DNA from: an uncultured Bacillota bacterium
Lineage (GTDB): Bacteria > Bacillota_I > Bacilli_A > RFN20 > CAG-288
NCBI GenBank assembly: GCA_949282275.1
Contig: CASDOO010000037.1
Coordinates: 1-54,098, forward strand
Direction of reading: 5' to 3'
DNA length: 54,098 bases
Positions 45,823 to 54,098 of this stretch are shown one piece after another. The stretch's first letter is position 1; each line of letters begins with the position of its first letter. The notes beneath the pieces were generated by a model. The model was not told the DNA's origin and did no database searches. It was given only the letters and a program-made list of their open reading frames with translations. The translations under genes and the position numbers were made by a program.

Positions 45823-47481
45823 ATGGACATTCAGGATATCATCAAGGATGAAATCGCCCGCATCCTCAAGGAACTGGGCGTCGAGGCCGACAGGAAGGAA
45901 ATCCAGCTGACCCCGAGCGATACCCGTGAGCATGGCGACTACATGACGAACATCGCCTTCCGGAAAGCTCGCCTTCTCTCCCTTCCGCCTTTGGAGTTGG
46001 CGAAGAGAATCGCCACCGCGGTTCGGTTGGATGGCATCGAGAAAGTCGAGGCCGTTGCCCCGGGATTCCTCAATTTCTTCCTCAAGTCGGACGCCCTTGG
46101 CCGTATCGTCGCGGACATTCTCGAGAAGAAGGAAAGCTTCGGAGATCTTGACCTCGGAAAGGACGTCAAGATCAATATCGAATATGTCTCCGCCAATCCG
46201 ACGGGAACGCTCCACCTTGGACATGCCAGAGGCGCTGCCCTCGGCGACTCCCTTAGCCGGATCCTCAAGAAGGCCGGATATGATGTCACCAGGGAATACT
46301 ACATCAACGATGCGGGAAACCAGATCGATCATCTTGGCGAATCCCTCATCGCGCGCTATCTCCAGCTCTTCGGAATCGATGCCAAGGTTCCCGAGGACGG
46401 CTACCACGGCGAGGAAATCGTCCGCATCGCCAAGATGCTCAAGGATGAGGTCGGCGACAAGTACGTCCAGGATCCCACGAGCCATATGGATTTCTTCAAG
46501 AAGTATGGCAGCCAGGTGCTTCTCCAGTTCATCAAGGACGATCTTCATGCCTTCCGTGTCGATCAGGACGTCTATACTTCCGAAAAGGCCATACGCGAAA
46601 GAGGTGCTGTCGAAGAGGTCCTGGAAAAACTCAAGCCCTATTGCTATGAAAGCGAAGGCGCCCTCTTCCTGAATACCAAGAAAGATGGCGATGACAAGGA
46701 CCGCGTCATCGTCAAGTCGGATGGTTCCTATACCTATCTTCTTCCCGACATTGCCTATCACGCCGACAAGTTCTCCAGGGGATACGACAGACTCATCGAT
46801 CTCTTCGGCGCCGACCATCATGGCTACATCACGAGACTGAAGTCCTCCGTCAAGGATCTCGGATACGATCCCGACAGGCTGAATGTCTGCCTGGTCCAGA
46901 TGGTCCGCCTCTTCAAGGATGGCGAGGAGTTCAAGATGAGCAAGAGAACGGGCAACGCCATCTCGATGAAGGAACTTATCGAGGAATGCGGCGTGGATGC
47001 CGTTCGCTACTTCTTCGTCTCCCGCAGCGGGACGTCCCATCTCGACTTCGACATCGACCTTGCCAAGACGCTCGGAAGCGAGAACCCTGTCTACTATGCC
47101 CAATACACCCATGCCCGGCTTTGCGGCATCGAGATAAACGGCAAACGCTTCTTCCCTATCGATCCGACCTGCGACCGACTCGACACCGAAAGCGAGAAGA
47201 GCCTTGTCCTGATGCTGAAGGACTATCCGGAAGTCCTTGCCGTGGCGGCAAACGAGCTTGAGCCCTATAAGATCACCAACTACGTCCACGCCCTGGCCAT
47301 GGCCATCAACGACTTCTATACCAAGTGCCGCGTCCTCGACGACAAGGACGTCGCCCTTTCCAAGCAGCGTCTTGCCTTGGTCGAGGCTTCCCGCATCGTC
47401 CTCAAGGATGCCCTTTCCCTGATCGGCGTCTCCGCTCCCGAGCGGATGGTATCCAAGGACAAGGAAGAGTCCATCCTTTAG
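45823..47481 (+). CDS. argS: Arginyl-tRNA synthetase
   Basis: 552 residues, class I synthetase. The N-terminal additional domain (about 1-100) is followed by the HIGH-type motif SANPTGTLHLGHARGA and the KMSKS-type FKMSKRTGNAIS. The C-terminal DALR anticodon-binding domain ends with ALSLIGVSAPERM. AAGGAG lies nine bases before the ATG, 12 bases after ispF, so it is the third gene of the ychF operon. The stop is TAG. Confidence 0.97.
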   Translation: MDIQDIIKDEIARILKELGVEADRKEIQLTPSDTREHGDYMTNIAFRKARLLSLPPLELAKRIATAVRLDGIEKVEAVAPGFLNFFLKSDALGRIVADILEKKESFGDLDLGKDVKINIEYVSANPTGTLHLGHARGAALGDSLSRILKKAGYDVTREYYINDAGNQIDHLGESLIARYLQLFGIDAKVPEDGYHGEEIVRIAKMLKDEVGDKYVQDPTSHMDFFKKYGSQVLLQFIKDDLHAFRVDQDVYTSEKAIRERGAVEEVLEKLKPYCYESEGALFLNTKKDGDDKDRVIVKSDGSYTYLLPDIAYHADKFSRGYDRLIDLFGADHHGYITRLKSSVKDLGYDPDRLNVCLVQMVRLFKDGEEFKMSKRTGNAISMKELIEECGVDAVRYFFVSRSGTSHLDFDIDLAKTLGSENPVYYAQYTHARLCGIEINGKRFFPIDPTCDRLDTESEKSLVLMLKDYPEVLAVAANELEPYKITNYVHALAMAINDFYTKCRVLDDKDVALSKQRLALVEASRIVLKDALSLIGVSAPERMVSKDKEESIL

Positions 47482-47547
47482 CTGAGTTATCGAGTATTGT
47501 ATACTGAAGTGATTGTTTAGAAAGACATAGACAAAGGAGATATAGAA

Positions 47548-47970
47548 ATGCCCGTCAGAAAGTCATTAGTCGAATCCGCCTACGATGTCCTCAGCCGTCG
47601 CTACGACGAGAAGAAGGAAAGCGTCCCGATGGCCTTTAGCGACCTGCTCCTTGCGGTCGGACAGGATATCGGCATGACCGATGAGAACGACCTCATCGAG
47701 ATTGCCAGCAAGTTCTACACCGCCCTCACCGTCGATGGCCGCTTCGTCATCCGCGAGAACAATACCTGGGTCCTTCGCGACCATGAGCTCTTCTCCAACA
47801 TCCACATCGACATGAATGCCGTTTATGTCGATGACGAAGAAGAGGAGAAGGAAGAGAGCGAGGATGTCGAGGAAGGCATCGAAGCCGAGGAAGGCGAAGA
47901 GGGCGAAGAGTCCGACGAGGAAGAGGAAGACAAGGACATCCTTTCCGACGAGGATTCCGACAACGACTGA
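47548..47970 (+). CDS. rpoE: RNA polymerase delta subunit
   Basis: 140 residues. The N-terminal HARE-HTH domain (1-90: KSLVESAYDVLSRR, MAFSDLLLAVG, SKFYTALTVDGRF) binds core polymerase. The C-terminal 50 residues are almost wholly Glu and Asp, as in Bacillus RpoE, which recycles polymerase and tunes promoter choice. AAAGGAGA precedes the ATG. It is 66 bases after argS; TATACT near 47500 could be a -10 box, so it may have its own promoter. The usual downstream neighbour pyrG is absent; nrnA follows instead. Confidence 0.96.
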   Translation: MPVRKSLVESAYDVLSRRYDEKKESVPMAFSDLLLAVGQDIGMTDENDLIEIASKFYTALTVDGRFVIRENNTWVLRDHELFSNIHIDMNAVYVDDEEEEKEESEDVEEGIEAEEGEEGEESDEEEEDKDILSDEDSDND

Positions 47971-48007
47971 TTCCGCCCTTTTCGGACAGCGTCTGCAGGA
48001 AACAGAA

Positions 48008-48967
48008 ATGGACAACAGAGAACAGATTCGCGATGCCATCTTCCAGACCATCGAAAGCCACGATTCCATCGTCATCTTCGGCCACATGAACCCCGATGGC
48101 GATTGCGTCGGTTCCGTCATGGGCCTCAAGCATGCCCTTTCGGAACTCTATCCCGAGAAGAAGATCTATGGCGTCGGAACCCATCCGGCCTATCTGCCGA
48201 CTTTCATCGAGGAGAGCGACACGATCGAGGATAGCGTCATCGCCGAGAGCCTTGCCATCCTTGTCGATCTTTCCGATCTGGACCGTGTCGAGGACAAGCG
48301 CATCACTCTTGCCAAGGGCATCGTCTGCTTTGACCACCATGTCGCCGACAGGGACAGCTATGGCTTTTCGGTCTATCGCGACGTCGATGCGCCTTCGGCG
48401 ACCTTCATCCTGAGCCAGGTCCTGCTCGAGAAATTCGGATACATCCCCAAGAAGGCCGCCCCTTATCTTTTCGTCGGCCTTGTCACCGATACGGGACGCT
48501 TCCAGTACGACTGCTCGCCGAGAACGCTCGACATGGCTTCCCGTCTTGTTTCCTGCGGCGTCGACTACAAGGCCATCTACAAGGACCTCTATCGCCAGAA
48601 CAGCCTGGACCTTCGCTATCGGGCGTTCGTCTATGACCACTTTTGCTTCGACGGCCTCGTCAGCTATTGCTGCGTCGCCAAGGCGGATTACGAGAAGCTG
48701 GGCCTGACGGCAAACGAGGCGGGCGGAAAGGTCAACCTCCTTGCCCTTCTGGACAACCATCCCATCTGGGCCTTCTTCTCCGAACAGGAGGATGGGGTCA
48801 TCCGCTGCGAACTGAGAAGCGATGGCTATTACAACGTCCAGGAAGTCGCCAAGAGCTTCGGAGGCGGAGGCCATGTCCCTGCCGCCGGATGCCGGATCGA
48901 ATCCTTCGACAGGGTCCCGGAAGTCATTGCCGCCCTCAACAAGGCAAGCAAGGTCGAAAATGCCTGA
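48008..48967 (+). CDS. nrnA: DHH/DHHA1 phosphoesterase, NrnA-type nanoRNase / pAp phosphatase
   Basis: 319 residues. The DHH domain has FGHMNPDGDCVGS, DLSDLDR and the signature FDHH. The DHHA1 domain ends with FGGGGHVPAAGCRIES. NrnA removes nucleotides from very short RNAs and also dephosphorylates 3'-phosphoadenosine 5'-phosphate in Bacillus. The ATG at 48008 follows AGGAAACAGAA; a longer frame upstream runs through rpoE out of phase and is not real. Its stop overlaps the cysQ-like gene by eight bases, which points to coupled production. Confidence 0.94.
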   Translation: MDNREQIRDAIFQTIESHDSIVIFGHMNPDGDCVGSVMGLKHALSELYPEKKIYGVGTHPAYLPTFIEESDTIEDSVIAESLAILVDLSDLDRVEDKRITLAKGIVCFDHHVADRDSYGFSVYRDVDAPSATFILSQVLLEKFGYIPKKAAPYLFVGLVTDTGRFQYDCSPRTLDMASRLVSCGVDYKAIYKDLYRQNSLDLRYRAFVYDHFCFDGLVSYCCVAKADYEKLGLTANEAGGKVNLLALLDNHPIWAFFSEQEDGVIRCELRSDGYYNVQEVAKSFGGGGHVPAAGCRIESFDRVPEVIAALNKASKVENA

Positions 48968-49760
48968 TCAAAGCGAAATCATCCGCCGAATGGTCGAGGC
49001 CGGAAGGAAGGCGAGCAAGGAAATCGTCCGCATCTACAAGGAAGGATTCACCATCCGTTCCAAGGAAGACGACTCCCCGGTGACGAGTGCGGATCTTGCC
49101 TCCGACAGCATCATCCGTTCCACCTTGGAGGGAATGGGAATCGCCTATCTCTCCGAGGAGGAGGAAGACGACCTCTCCAGGCTTGAGAAAAGGGCGCTCT
49201 TCATCGTCGATCCCTTGGACGGGACGCAGGACTTCGTCAACAGGGACGGTTCCTTTTCCGTCAACATCGCCTACGTGGAGGATCATGAGGTCGTCATCGG
49301 ATGCATCTTCCTGCCGACGAAGGACAGCTACTGCTATGCCATAAAGGGCAAGGGAAGCTTCCTTGTCGAGAACGGGAAGGAAAGAAGGATCCATGTTTCC
49401 GGCAGGAAGAAAGACCTCGTCTACCTTGCCAGCAAGACACACGAGAACGAGAGGGAGAAGGCCATTTACCTGGACCATTCCGATATTATTGCACGCGTGG
49501 AAAGGCTTGGTGCTTCCATGAAGGGTGTCGCCCTGGCTTCGGGAGAAGGCGATGCCTCCATCCGCTTCACCACCATGACCAAGGAATGGGATACCTGCGC
49601 GATGGACCTCATCGTCCGCGAGGCAGGCGGAATCTTCCTCGACACGAAGAAGAGGCCGTTCTCCTACAACAGGAAGGACGTCTACAACAGGGACGGCTAC
49701 TGCATGTTCAACAGTGTCGAGACGTGCGACAGACTGCTTCCGAGCTCGATTACAAAATAA
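48960..49760 (+). CDS. cysQ: CysQ-like 3'(2'),5'-bisphosphate nucleotidase / inositol monophosphatase family
   Basis: 266 residues. Metal-binding motifs of the FIG superfamily: EEEED near 66-70, DPLDGTQDF (84-92) and EWDTCAMDLIVREAGG. DSPVTSADLASDS near 38-50 also fits. The family includes CysQ, which turns pAp into AMP, and inositol phosphatases; the adjacent NrnA favours the pAp role. ATG 48960 lies inside the end of nrnA (ATGCCTGA overlap), and no better start exists. A strong hairpin terminator follows after 20 bases. Confidence 0.88.
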   Translation: MPDQSEIIRRMVEAGRKASKEIVRIYKEGFTIRSKEDDSPVTSADLASDSIIRSTLEGMGIAYLSEEEEDDLSRLEKRALFIVDPLDGTQDFVNRDGSFSVNIAYVEDHEVVIGCIFLPTKDSYCYAIKGKGSFLVENGKERRIHVSGRKKDLVYLASKTHENEREKAIYLDHSDIIARVERLGASMKGVALASGEGDASIRFTTMTKEWDTCAMDLIVREAGGIFLDTKKRPFSYNRKDVYNRDGYCMFNSVETCDRLLPSSITK

Positions 49761-49780
49761 AGATTGGTTCATTGAAAAAA

Positions 49781-49815
49781 GGCGTCATATCTTCGGATAT
49801 GGCGTCTTTTGTTTT
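49781..49815 (+). terminator. Bidirectional rho-independent terminator between cysQ and the aldolase gene
   Basis: GGCGTCATATC (49781-49791), TTCG loop, GATATGGCGTC (49796-49806): an 11-bp stem with two G-T pairs on the plus strand, followed by TTTTGTTTT. On the minus strand the stem has two A-C mismatches but is followed by TTTTTT, so it may also serve the convergent gene. Confidence 0.92.
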
Positions 49816-49833
49816 GGACAAAGATAATCTTCG

Positions 49834-50490
49834 TTACTTCGTGATCTTTGCGGTCTTGGCGGCATCGACTGCGAAAGTGGCAAGGCCGGAATCGGTAAGC
49901 GGATGGCTGATGAGCTTCTTGAGGACCTTATATGGCACGGTCGCGACATCGCTTCCAAGATGGGCAGCCTCTTCGACGTGGCGGACACTGCGGATGGAGG
50001 CGGCGATGATCTTGGTGTCGTAACCGTAGTTTTTCTTCAGGGTGACGATGTCCTCGATGAGCCTTGCAGAATCCCAGCCATTGTCGTCCAGCCTTCCGAG
50101 GAAGGGGGAAATGTAGGTGGCATGGCTTTCCATGGCAAGGAGAGCCTGGGATTGGGAGAAGCAGAGGGTGACGTTGGTCGGGATGTGTTCTTCGTAAAGC
50201 CTCTTGGCCGTCTGAAGGCCAGGGATGGTCATCGGGAGCTTGATGACGATGTTGCTTGGCTTGATTTTGTAGAGTTCGTGGGCCTGGGCAAGCATGCCGT
50301 CGTAGTCCTCTGCGGTGACCTCGGCGGAAATGGGACCATCGATGAGACGGGCGATGTGCTCGATGATCTCCTTTTGGCTAAGGCCTTCCTTGGCGATGAG
50401 GGAAGGGTTCGTCGTGACGCCGCAGACAAATGGCCAGTGGCTGGCTTCTTCGATTTCCTTCAGATTTGCCGTATCGATGAAAAGCTTCAT
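49834..50490 (-). CDS. Transaldolase / fructose-6-phosphate aldolase (TalC/Fsa type)
   Basis: 218 residues, the length of small class 3/4 transaldolases. Starts MKLFIDTANLKEIEEA, has VTTNPSLIAKEG, and the Schiff-base Lys84 in IVIKLPMT. TNVTLCFSQSQALLA and SPFLGRLDD are typical. It transfers a dihydroxyacetone unit in the non-oxidative pentose phosphate pathway, or cleaves fructose 6-phosphate; sequence alone does not separate the two. AAAGAGG lies about ten bases before the ATG. It is a single-gene unit with a shared terminator. Confidence 0.92.
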   Translation of the reverse strand: MKLFIDTANLKEIEEASHWPFVCGVTTNPSLIAKEGLSQKEIIEHIARLIDGPISAEVTAEDYDGMLAQAHELYKIKPSNIVIKLPMTIPGLQTAKRLYEEHIPTNVTLCFSQSQALLAMESHATYISPFLGRLDDNGWDSARLIEDIVTLKKNYGYDTKIIAASIRSVRHVEEAAHLGSDVATVPYKVLKKLISHPLTDSGLATFAVDAAKTAKITK

Positions 50491-50528
50491 GTTTCGTAAT
50501 ACCTCTTTCCAACATTATAGAACAAAAG

Positions 50529-50555
50529 GAAAGGAAAAAGAGGCCGAAGCCTCTT
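50529..50555 (-). terminator. Rho-independent terminator of ppa
   Basis: On the minus strand AAGAGGC-ttcg-GCCTCTT is a perfect 7-bp stem with a UUCG loop, followed by TTTCC. It overlaps the ppa stop codon. Confidence 0.88.
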
Positions 50556-51141
50556 AGATTCTCTTGGGATTCCTGTCGTCGGGATCGACAATCGGCTCAT
50601 AGGCCTTGAACTTTCCTTCCATGTAGTCCTTGTAGGCCTTGATGTCCTTCTCGATGACCTCGATGGCGGAATGGCGGCCCTCGATGGAAGTGACGGACGT
50701 CTCCTTTCCCTCGAGAGACTTGTAGACGCGGAAGAAGTGACGGATTTCGTTTCCGACATAGTCGGGAAGGTCCTTCATCTCGTTGAAGGCGTTGTAGAAG
50801 GGATCCGAGGTGCAGACGGCGATGATCTTCTCATCGATGAATCCTTGATCGACCATACGGATGATGCCGATAGGGCGGGACTCGACGAGCGTCAGCGGGA
50901 CAAGGCTTTCCTGGCAAAGGACAAGGACATCGAGCGGATCGTTGTCCTCGGCGTAGGTAAGCGGGATGAAGCCATAGTTTGCCGGATAGTACGTTGCCGT
51001 ATAGAGGACTCTATCCAGCTTGATGAGGCCGGTGGATTTGTCCAGCTCATACTTGCAGTGGCTTCCTTTCGGGATTTCGACGACGGAAGTGAAGTTCGTG
51101 CTGCTGACCCTCTTGGGATCGATATCGTGCCAAATGTTCAT
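50554..51141 (-). CDS. ppa: Inorganic pyrophosphatase, family I
   Basis: 195 residues. Soluble family I enzyme that hydrolyses pyrophosphate and so pulls biosynthetic reactions forward. EIPKGSHCKYELDK, the signature DNDPLDVLVL with its metal-binding Asp residues, and RHFFRVYKSLEGK are present. AAGGAGAAA precedes the ATG. It starts 35 bases after the LemA-like membrane protein gene on the same strand. Most Bacilli use the unrelated family II enzyme, so family I is a small lineage clue. Confidence 0.95.
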   Translation of the reverse strand: MNIWHDIDPKRVSSTNFTSVVEIPKGSHCKYELDKSTGLIKLDRVLYTATYYPANYGFIPLTYAEDNDPLDVLVLCQESLVPLTLVESRPIGIIRMVDQGFIDEKIIAVCTSDPFYNAFNEMKDLPDYVGNEIRHFFRVYKSLEGKETSVTSIEGRHSAIEVIEKDIKAYKDYMEGKFKAYEPIVDPDDRNPKRI

Positions 51142-51176
51142 GTTTTTTCTCCTTGTTGGTTTCGAAGCACCTCCAA

Positions 51177-51704
51177 TCAGAGGATGGGGGCGTTTTGGTA
51201 TTTCTTGCGGACGAAGGGGGCAAGAATCATGAGTCCGAGATAGGAATTGTAGAGGAAGGCGGCCTTGTCGTACTTTCCATAGGGGGAAGTCTTGAGCTCG
51301 TCATGGAGGTGGAGTTTCTTGAGGAGCTCTTCGCTCATCGTCTCGTAGGCAGGATTCTTCTTTGCCAGCTTTTTCTCCTTGATGAACTTCGTGTAATACA
51401 TGATGAGGAAGTCCGTTTGGTTCTTCGCCTTGCTGACATCGACAGGCTTTGTCTCAAGGAGGACCCTGTTGCTTTCCGTCAATTGGATCATTTCGTCGGA
51501 GAGATGATAGCCATCGGCCTGGAGCTTGTCCTTCAGCTCGATGATAGCTTCCATTCTCTCCTTTTCATAGGGAATCAAGGCGATGAGGGCGTCATAGGCC
51601 TTTCCCATTGCCCTCTTCATCAAGAGGAAAAGCACGAGGGCGGAAATAAGATAGAGGACAATGAGGCAGACGATGACGAGGATTACAATAACAAAATCGG
51701 GCAT
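51177..51704 (-). CDS. LemA-like small membrane protein
   Basis: 175 residues. One N-terminal membrane helix (about 4-28) is followed by a mostly helical soluble part. The layout (N-terminal anchor, then MKRAMGKAYDALIALIPYEK, then YDKAAFLYNSYL near the end) is reminiscent of LemA proteins, but the canonical RRxDLIPNLV motif is not there. Function unknown. No ribosome site precedes the ATG; the upstream bases are only A and T, so the start or the mode of initiation is uncertain. It is divergent from ispD and likely co-transcribed with ppa. Confidence 0.65.
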   Translation of the reverse strand: MPDFVIVILVIVCLIVLYLISALVLFLLMKRAMGKAYDALIALIPYEKERMEAIIELKDKLQADGYHLSDEMIQLTESNRVLLETKPVDVSKAKNQTDFLIMYYTKFIKEKKLAKKNPAYETMSEELLKKLHLHDELKTSPYGKYDKAAFLYNSYLGLMILAPFVRKKYQNAPIL

Positions 51705-51788
51705 GATTTAAATATATAGCTATTAACTTAATCTAGAATAAGCCAATCGAAGACATAAAACAAGCATCGTTATGCTACAATTCAATCA

Positions 51789-52505
51789 ATGAAAAACAAA
51801 GAGGACACGAAGGCCAAGGACATCGCCGTATTGATGATGGCCGGAAAAGGGGAAAGACTTCTTTCCTCGCTTCAGGTCAAGAAACAGTTCTTTAAGCTGG
51901 ATGGTAAGGAACTTTTCCTCTATCCCCTGGAAACCCTTGCCCTTTCGGAATGTTTCAAATCCATTCTTTTGGTCGTTTCTCCCGAAGACAAGGAAAAGGT
52001 TTCGGAAATCGTAAGGAAGAACAAACAGATTTCCAGGCGAAAGATATCAATCGTGGATGGAGGAAATACTCGAAACGAATCGGTATACAATGCTTTGAAA
52101 AGCCTAAAGAAGCAGAAAGGCAACTTCTATGTTCTCATTCATGACGCTGCCCGTCCTTTCCTTACTGTCGAGCAAGTGAAGGACATCATGTCCAAGACCT
52201 ACAGAGCGGATGCCCTTACTTATTGCCTCCCTCTTGCCGACTCGCTTTTCCGGGATGACCGAAGGGGAATTGTCTACCTTGACCGCAAGGATCTTTATCA
52301 AGTCCAGACACCGCAGGTCTTCGACTATCGGAAGCTTCTCGCCATTTATGAACAGGGCTATGATCCCAATGGGACCGATGATTTTTCTAAGGCTGTCCAT
52401 TCCGGATTGAAGTGCTTGCCTCTTCCGGGGGACCTTTGTCTGTTCAAGGTGACCGGAAAGGAAGACCTTGCCTTGCTTCGAAAACTCTCTGTTTTCGTTG
52501 AATAG
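51789..52505 (+). CDS. ispD: 2-C-methyl-D-erythritol 4-phosphate cytidylyltransferase
   Basis: 238 residues; third step of the MEP isoprenoid pathway. The CTP-binding start reads VLMMAGKGERLLSSLQVKKQF. GGNTRNESVYNAL, YVLIHDAARPFLT, VQTPQVFDY, NGTDDF and FKVTGKEDLALL are the family motifs in order. Ribitol-phosphate cytidylyltransferases (TarI) are close relatives, but ispF in the same window and the lack of teichoic-acid genes favour IspD. TACAAT at 51774-51779 may be the -10 box. No strong ribosome site is seen. Confidence 0.88.
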   Translation: MKNKEDTKAKDIAVLMMAGKGERLLSSLQVKKQFFKLDGKELFLYPLETLALSECFKSILLVVSPEDKEKVSEIVRKNKQISRRKISIVDGGNTRNESVYNALKSLKKQKGNFYVLIHDAARPFLTVEQVKDIMSKTYRADALTYCLPLADSLFRDDRRGIVYLDRKDLYQVQTPQVFDYRKLLAIYEQGYDPNGTDDFSKAVHSGLKCLPLPGDLCLFKVTGKEDLALLRKLSVFVE

Positions 52506-52564
52506 TTTTTCCTCTTTATATATATTATTTAGGCGAAAAAAATCATTTGTCAGGAGGAGACACA

Positions 52565-53851
<1,287 letters not shown>

Positions 53852-53864
53852 GAAAACGGAAAAG

Positions 53865-53895
53865 AAAGGCGATGGCTTACGGCTGTCGCCTTTTT
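53865..53895 (+). terminator. Rho-independent terminator of pgi
   Basis: AAAGGCGATGGC (53865-53876), loop ttacg, GCTGTCGCCTTT (53882-53893): a 12-bp stem with two G-T pairs running into TTTTT, 14 bases after the stop. Confidence 0.92.
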
Positions 53896-53977
53896 GCTTA
53901 TCAAAGAAAAAGACCTGTTGGAGTGATGCGCATGGAAATGAAATTCATTCACTTCGACGGAAAGTTTGATTTTCGTC

Positions 53978-54006
53978 TTGAATCGCTTGACATGCTTTGC
54001 TAGAAT
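53978..54006 (+). promoter_or_regulatory. Promoter of the tRNA-Val gene
   Basis: TTGAAT (53978-53983) and TAGAAT (54001-54006) are exactly 17 bp apart, 18 bases before the tRNA. A perfect TTGACA at 53987-53992 is too close to the -10 to be used with it. Confidence 0.75.
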
Positions 54007-54024
54007 AATCGAGCGCTAAATTTC

Positions 54025-54097
54025 GGATGCTTAGCTCAGCTGGAAGAGCATCGCCTTTACACGGCGGAGGTCAGGAGTTCGAGACTCTTAGCATCCA
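54025..54097 (+). tRNA. tRNA-Val (anticodon TAC)
   Basis: 73 bases up to the discriminator A. Acceptor stem GGATGCT/AGCATCC; D stem GCTC/GAGC; anticodon stem TCGCC/GGCGG around loop TTTACAC (anticodon TAC, valine); T stem AGGAG/CTCTT with TTCGAGA loop. The window ends one base after the discriminator, so whether CCA is encoded cannot be seen. It may be the first of a tRNA cluster. Confidence 0.96.
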
Positions 54098-54098
54098 C

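Noticed and set aside
53987..53992. Perfect TTGACA as the -35 box of the tRNA promoter
   Set aside because: It is only eight bases from TAGAAT; TTGAAT at 53978 has the right 17-bp spacing.

Overview
The window looks like a chromosomal segment of a Gram-positive (Bacillota) bacterium, most likely an uncultured gut member of the Bacilli/Erysipelotrichia-like groups. Supporting signs are an RNA polymerase delta subunit (rpoE), a DnaE of the short low-GC Gram-positive type, an NrnA-type nanoRNase, lipobox lipoproteins, InlB-type repeats, strong AAGGAGG ribosome sites and MEP-pathway genes (ispF, ispD). The lineage is an inference; no rRNA or species marker is present. TGA is a normal stop here: it ends polA, pepF, rpoE and nrnA, among others.

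Layout. 1-2.3 kb: the end of a GH3 glycosidase gene interrupted by an in-frame TGA. 2.4-4.6 kb: upp and a GT4 glycosyltransferase, divergent. 4.6-6.7 kb: an AT-rich accessory island with a decayed gene copy, a short tandem repeat and a RelB/DinJ-Doc toxin-antitoxin pair. 6.7-14 kb (minus): a replication/repair operon, dnaE-polA-mutM::coaE plus a small unknown gene, with mutM and coaE fused in one frame. 14-18 kb: rlmB, a diverged sigma-factor-like gene, and pnp. 18-19.9 kb: a DUF5131 protein and an AT-rich stretch holding a broken small gene with a strong dyad upstream. 19.9-20.9 kb: a second GT4 enzyme resembling glycolipid galactosyltransferases.

21-32 kb (minus) is the most distinctive block: two very large GH3 enzymes with swapped domain order, each carrying membrane segments and extracellular binding modules, followed by a lipoprotein with four Ig-like repeats and a carbohydrate-binding-like end. 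A LytTR regulator and an AgrC-like kinase are transcribed divergently from them, and an MFS sugar-type transporter follows tail to tail. Together this looks like a regulated cell-surface saccharide-degradation locus.

35.9-54 kb is mostly housekeeping: M32 and M3 peptidases; an mscS-GT2-nnrD operon; an InlB-repeat lipoprotein; ychF-ispF-argS; rpoE; nrnA-cysQ; a transaldolase-like aldolase; ppa; a LemA-like membrane protein; ispD; pgi; and a tRNA-Val with a clear promoter at the right edge.
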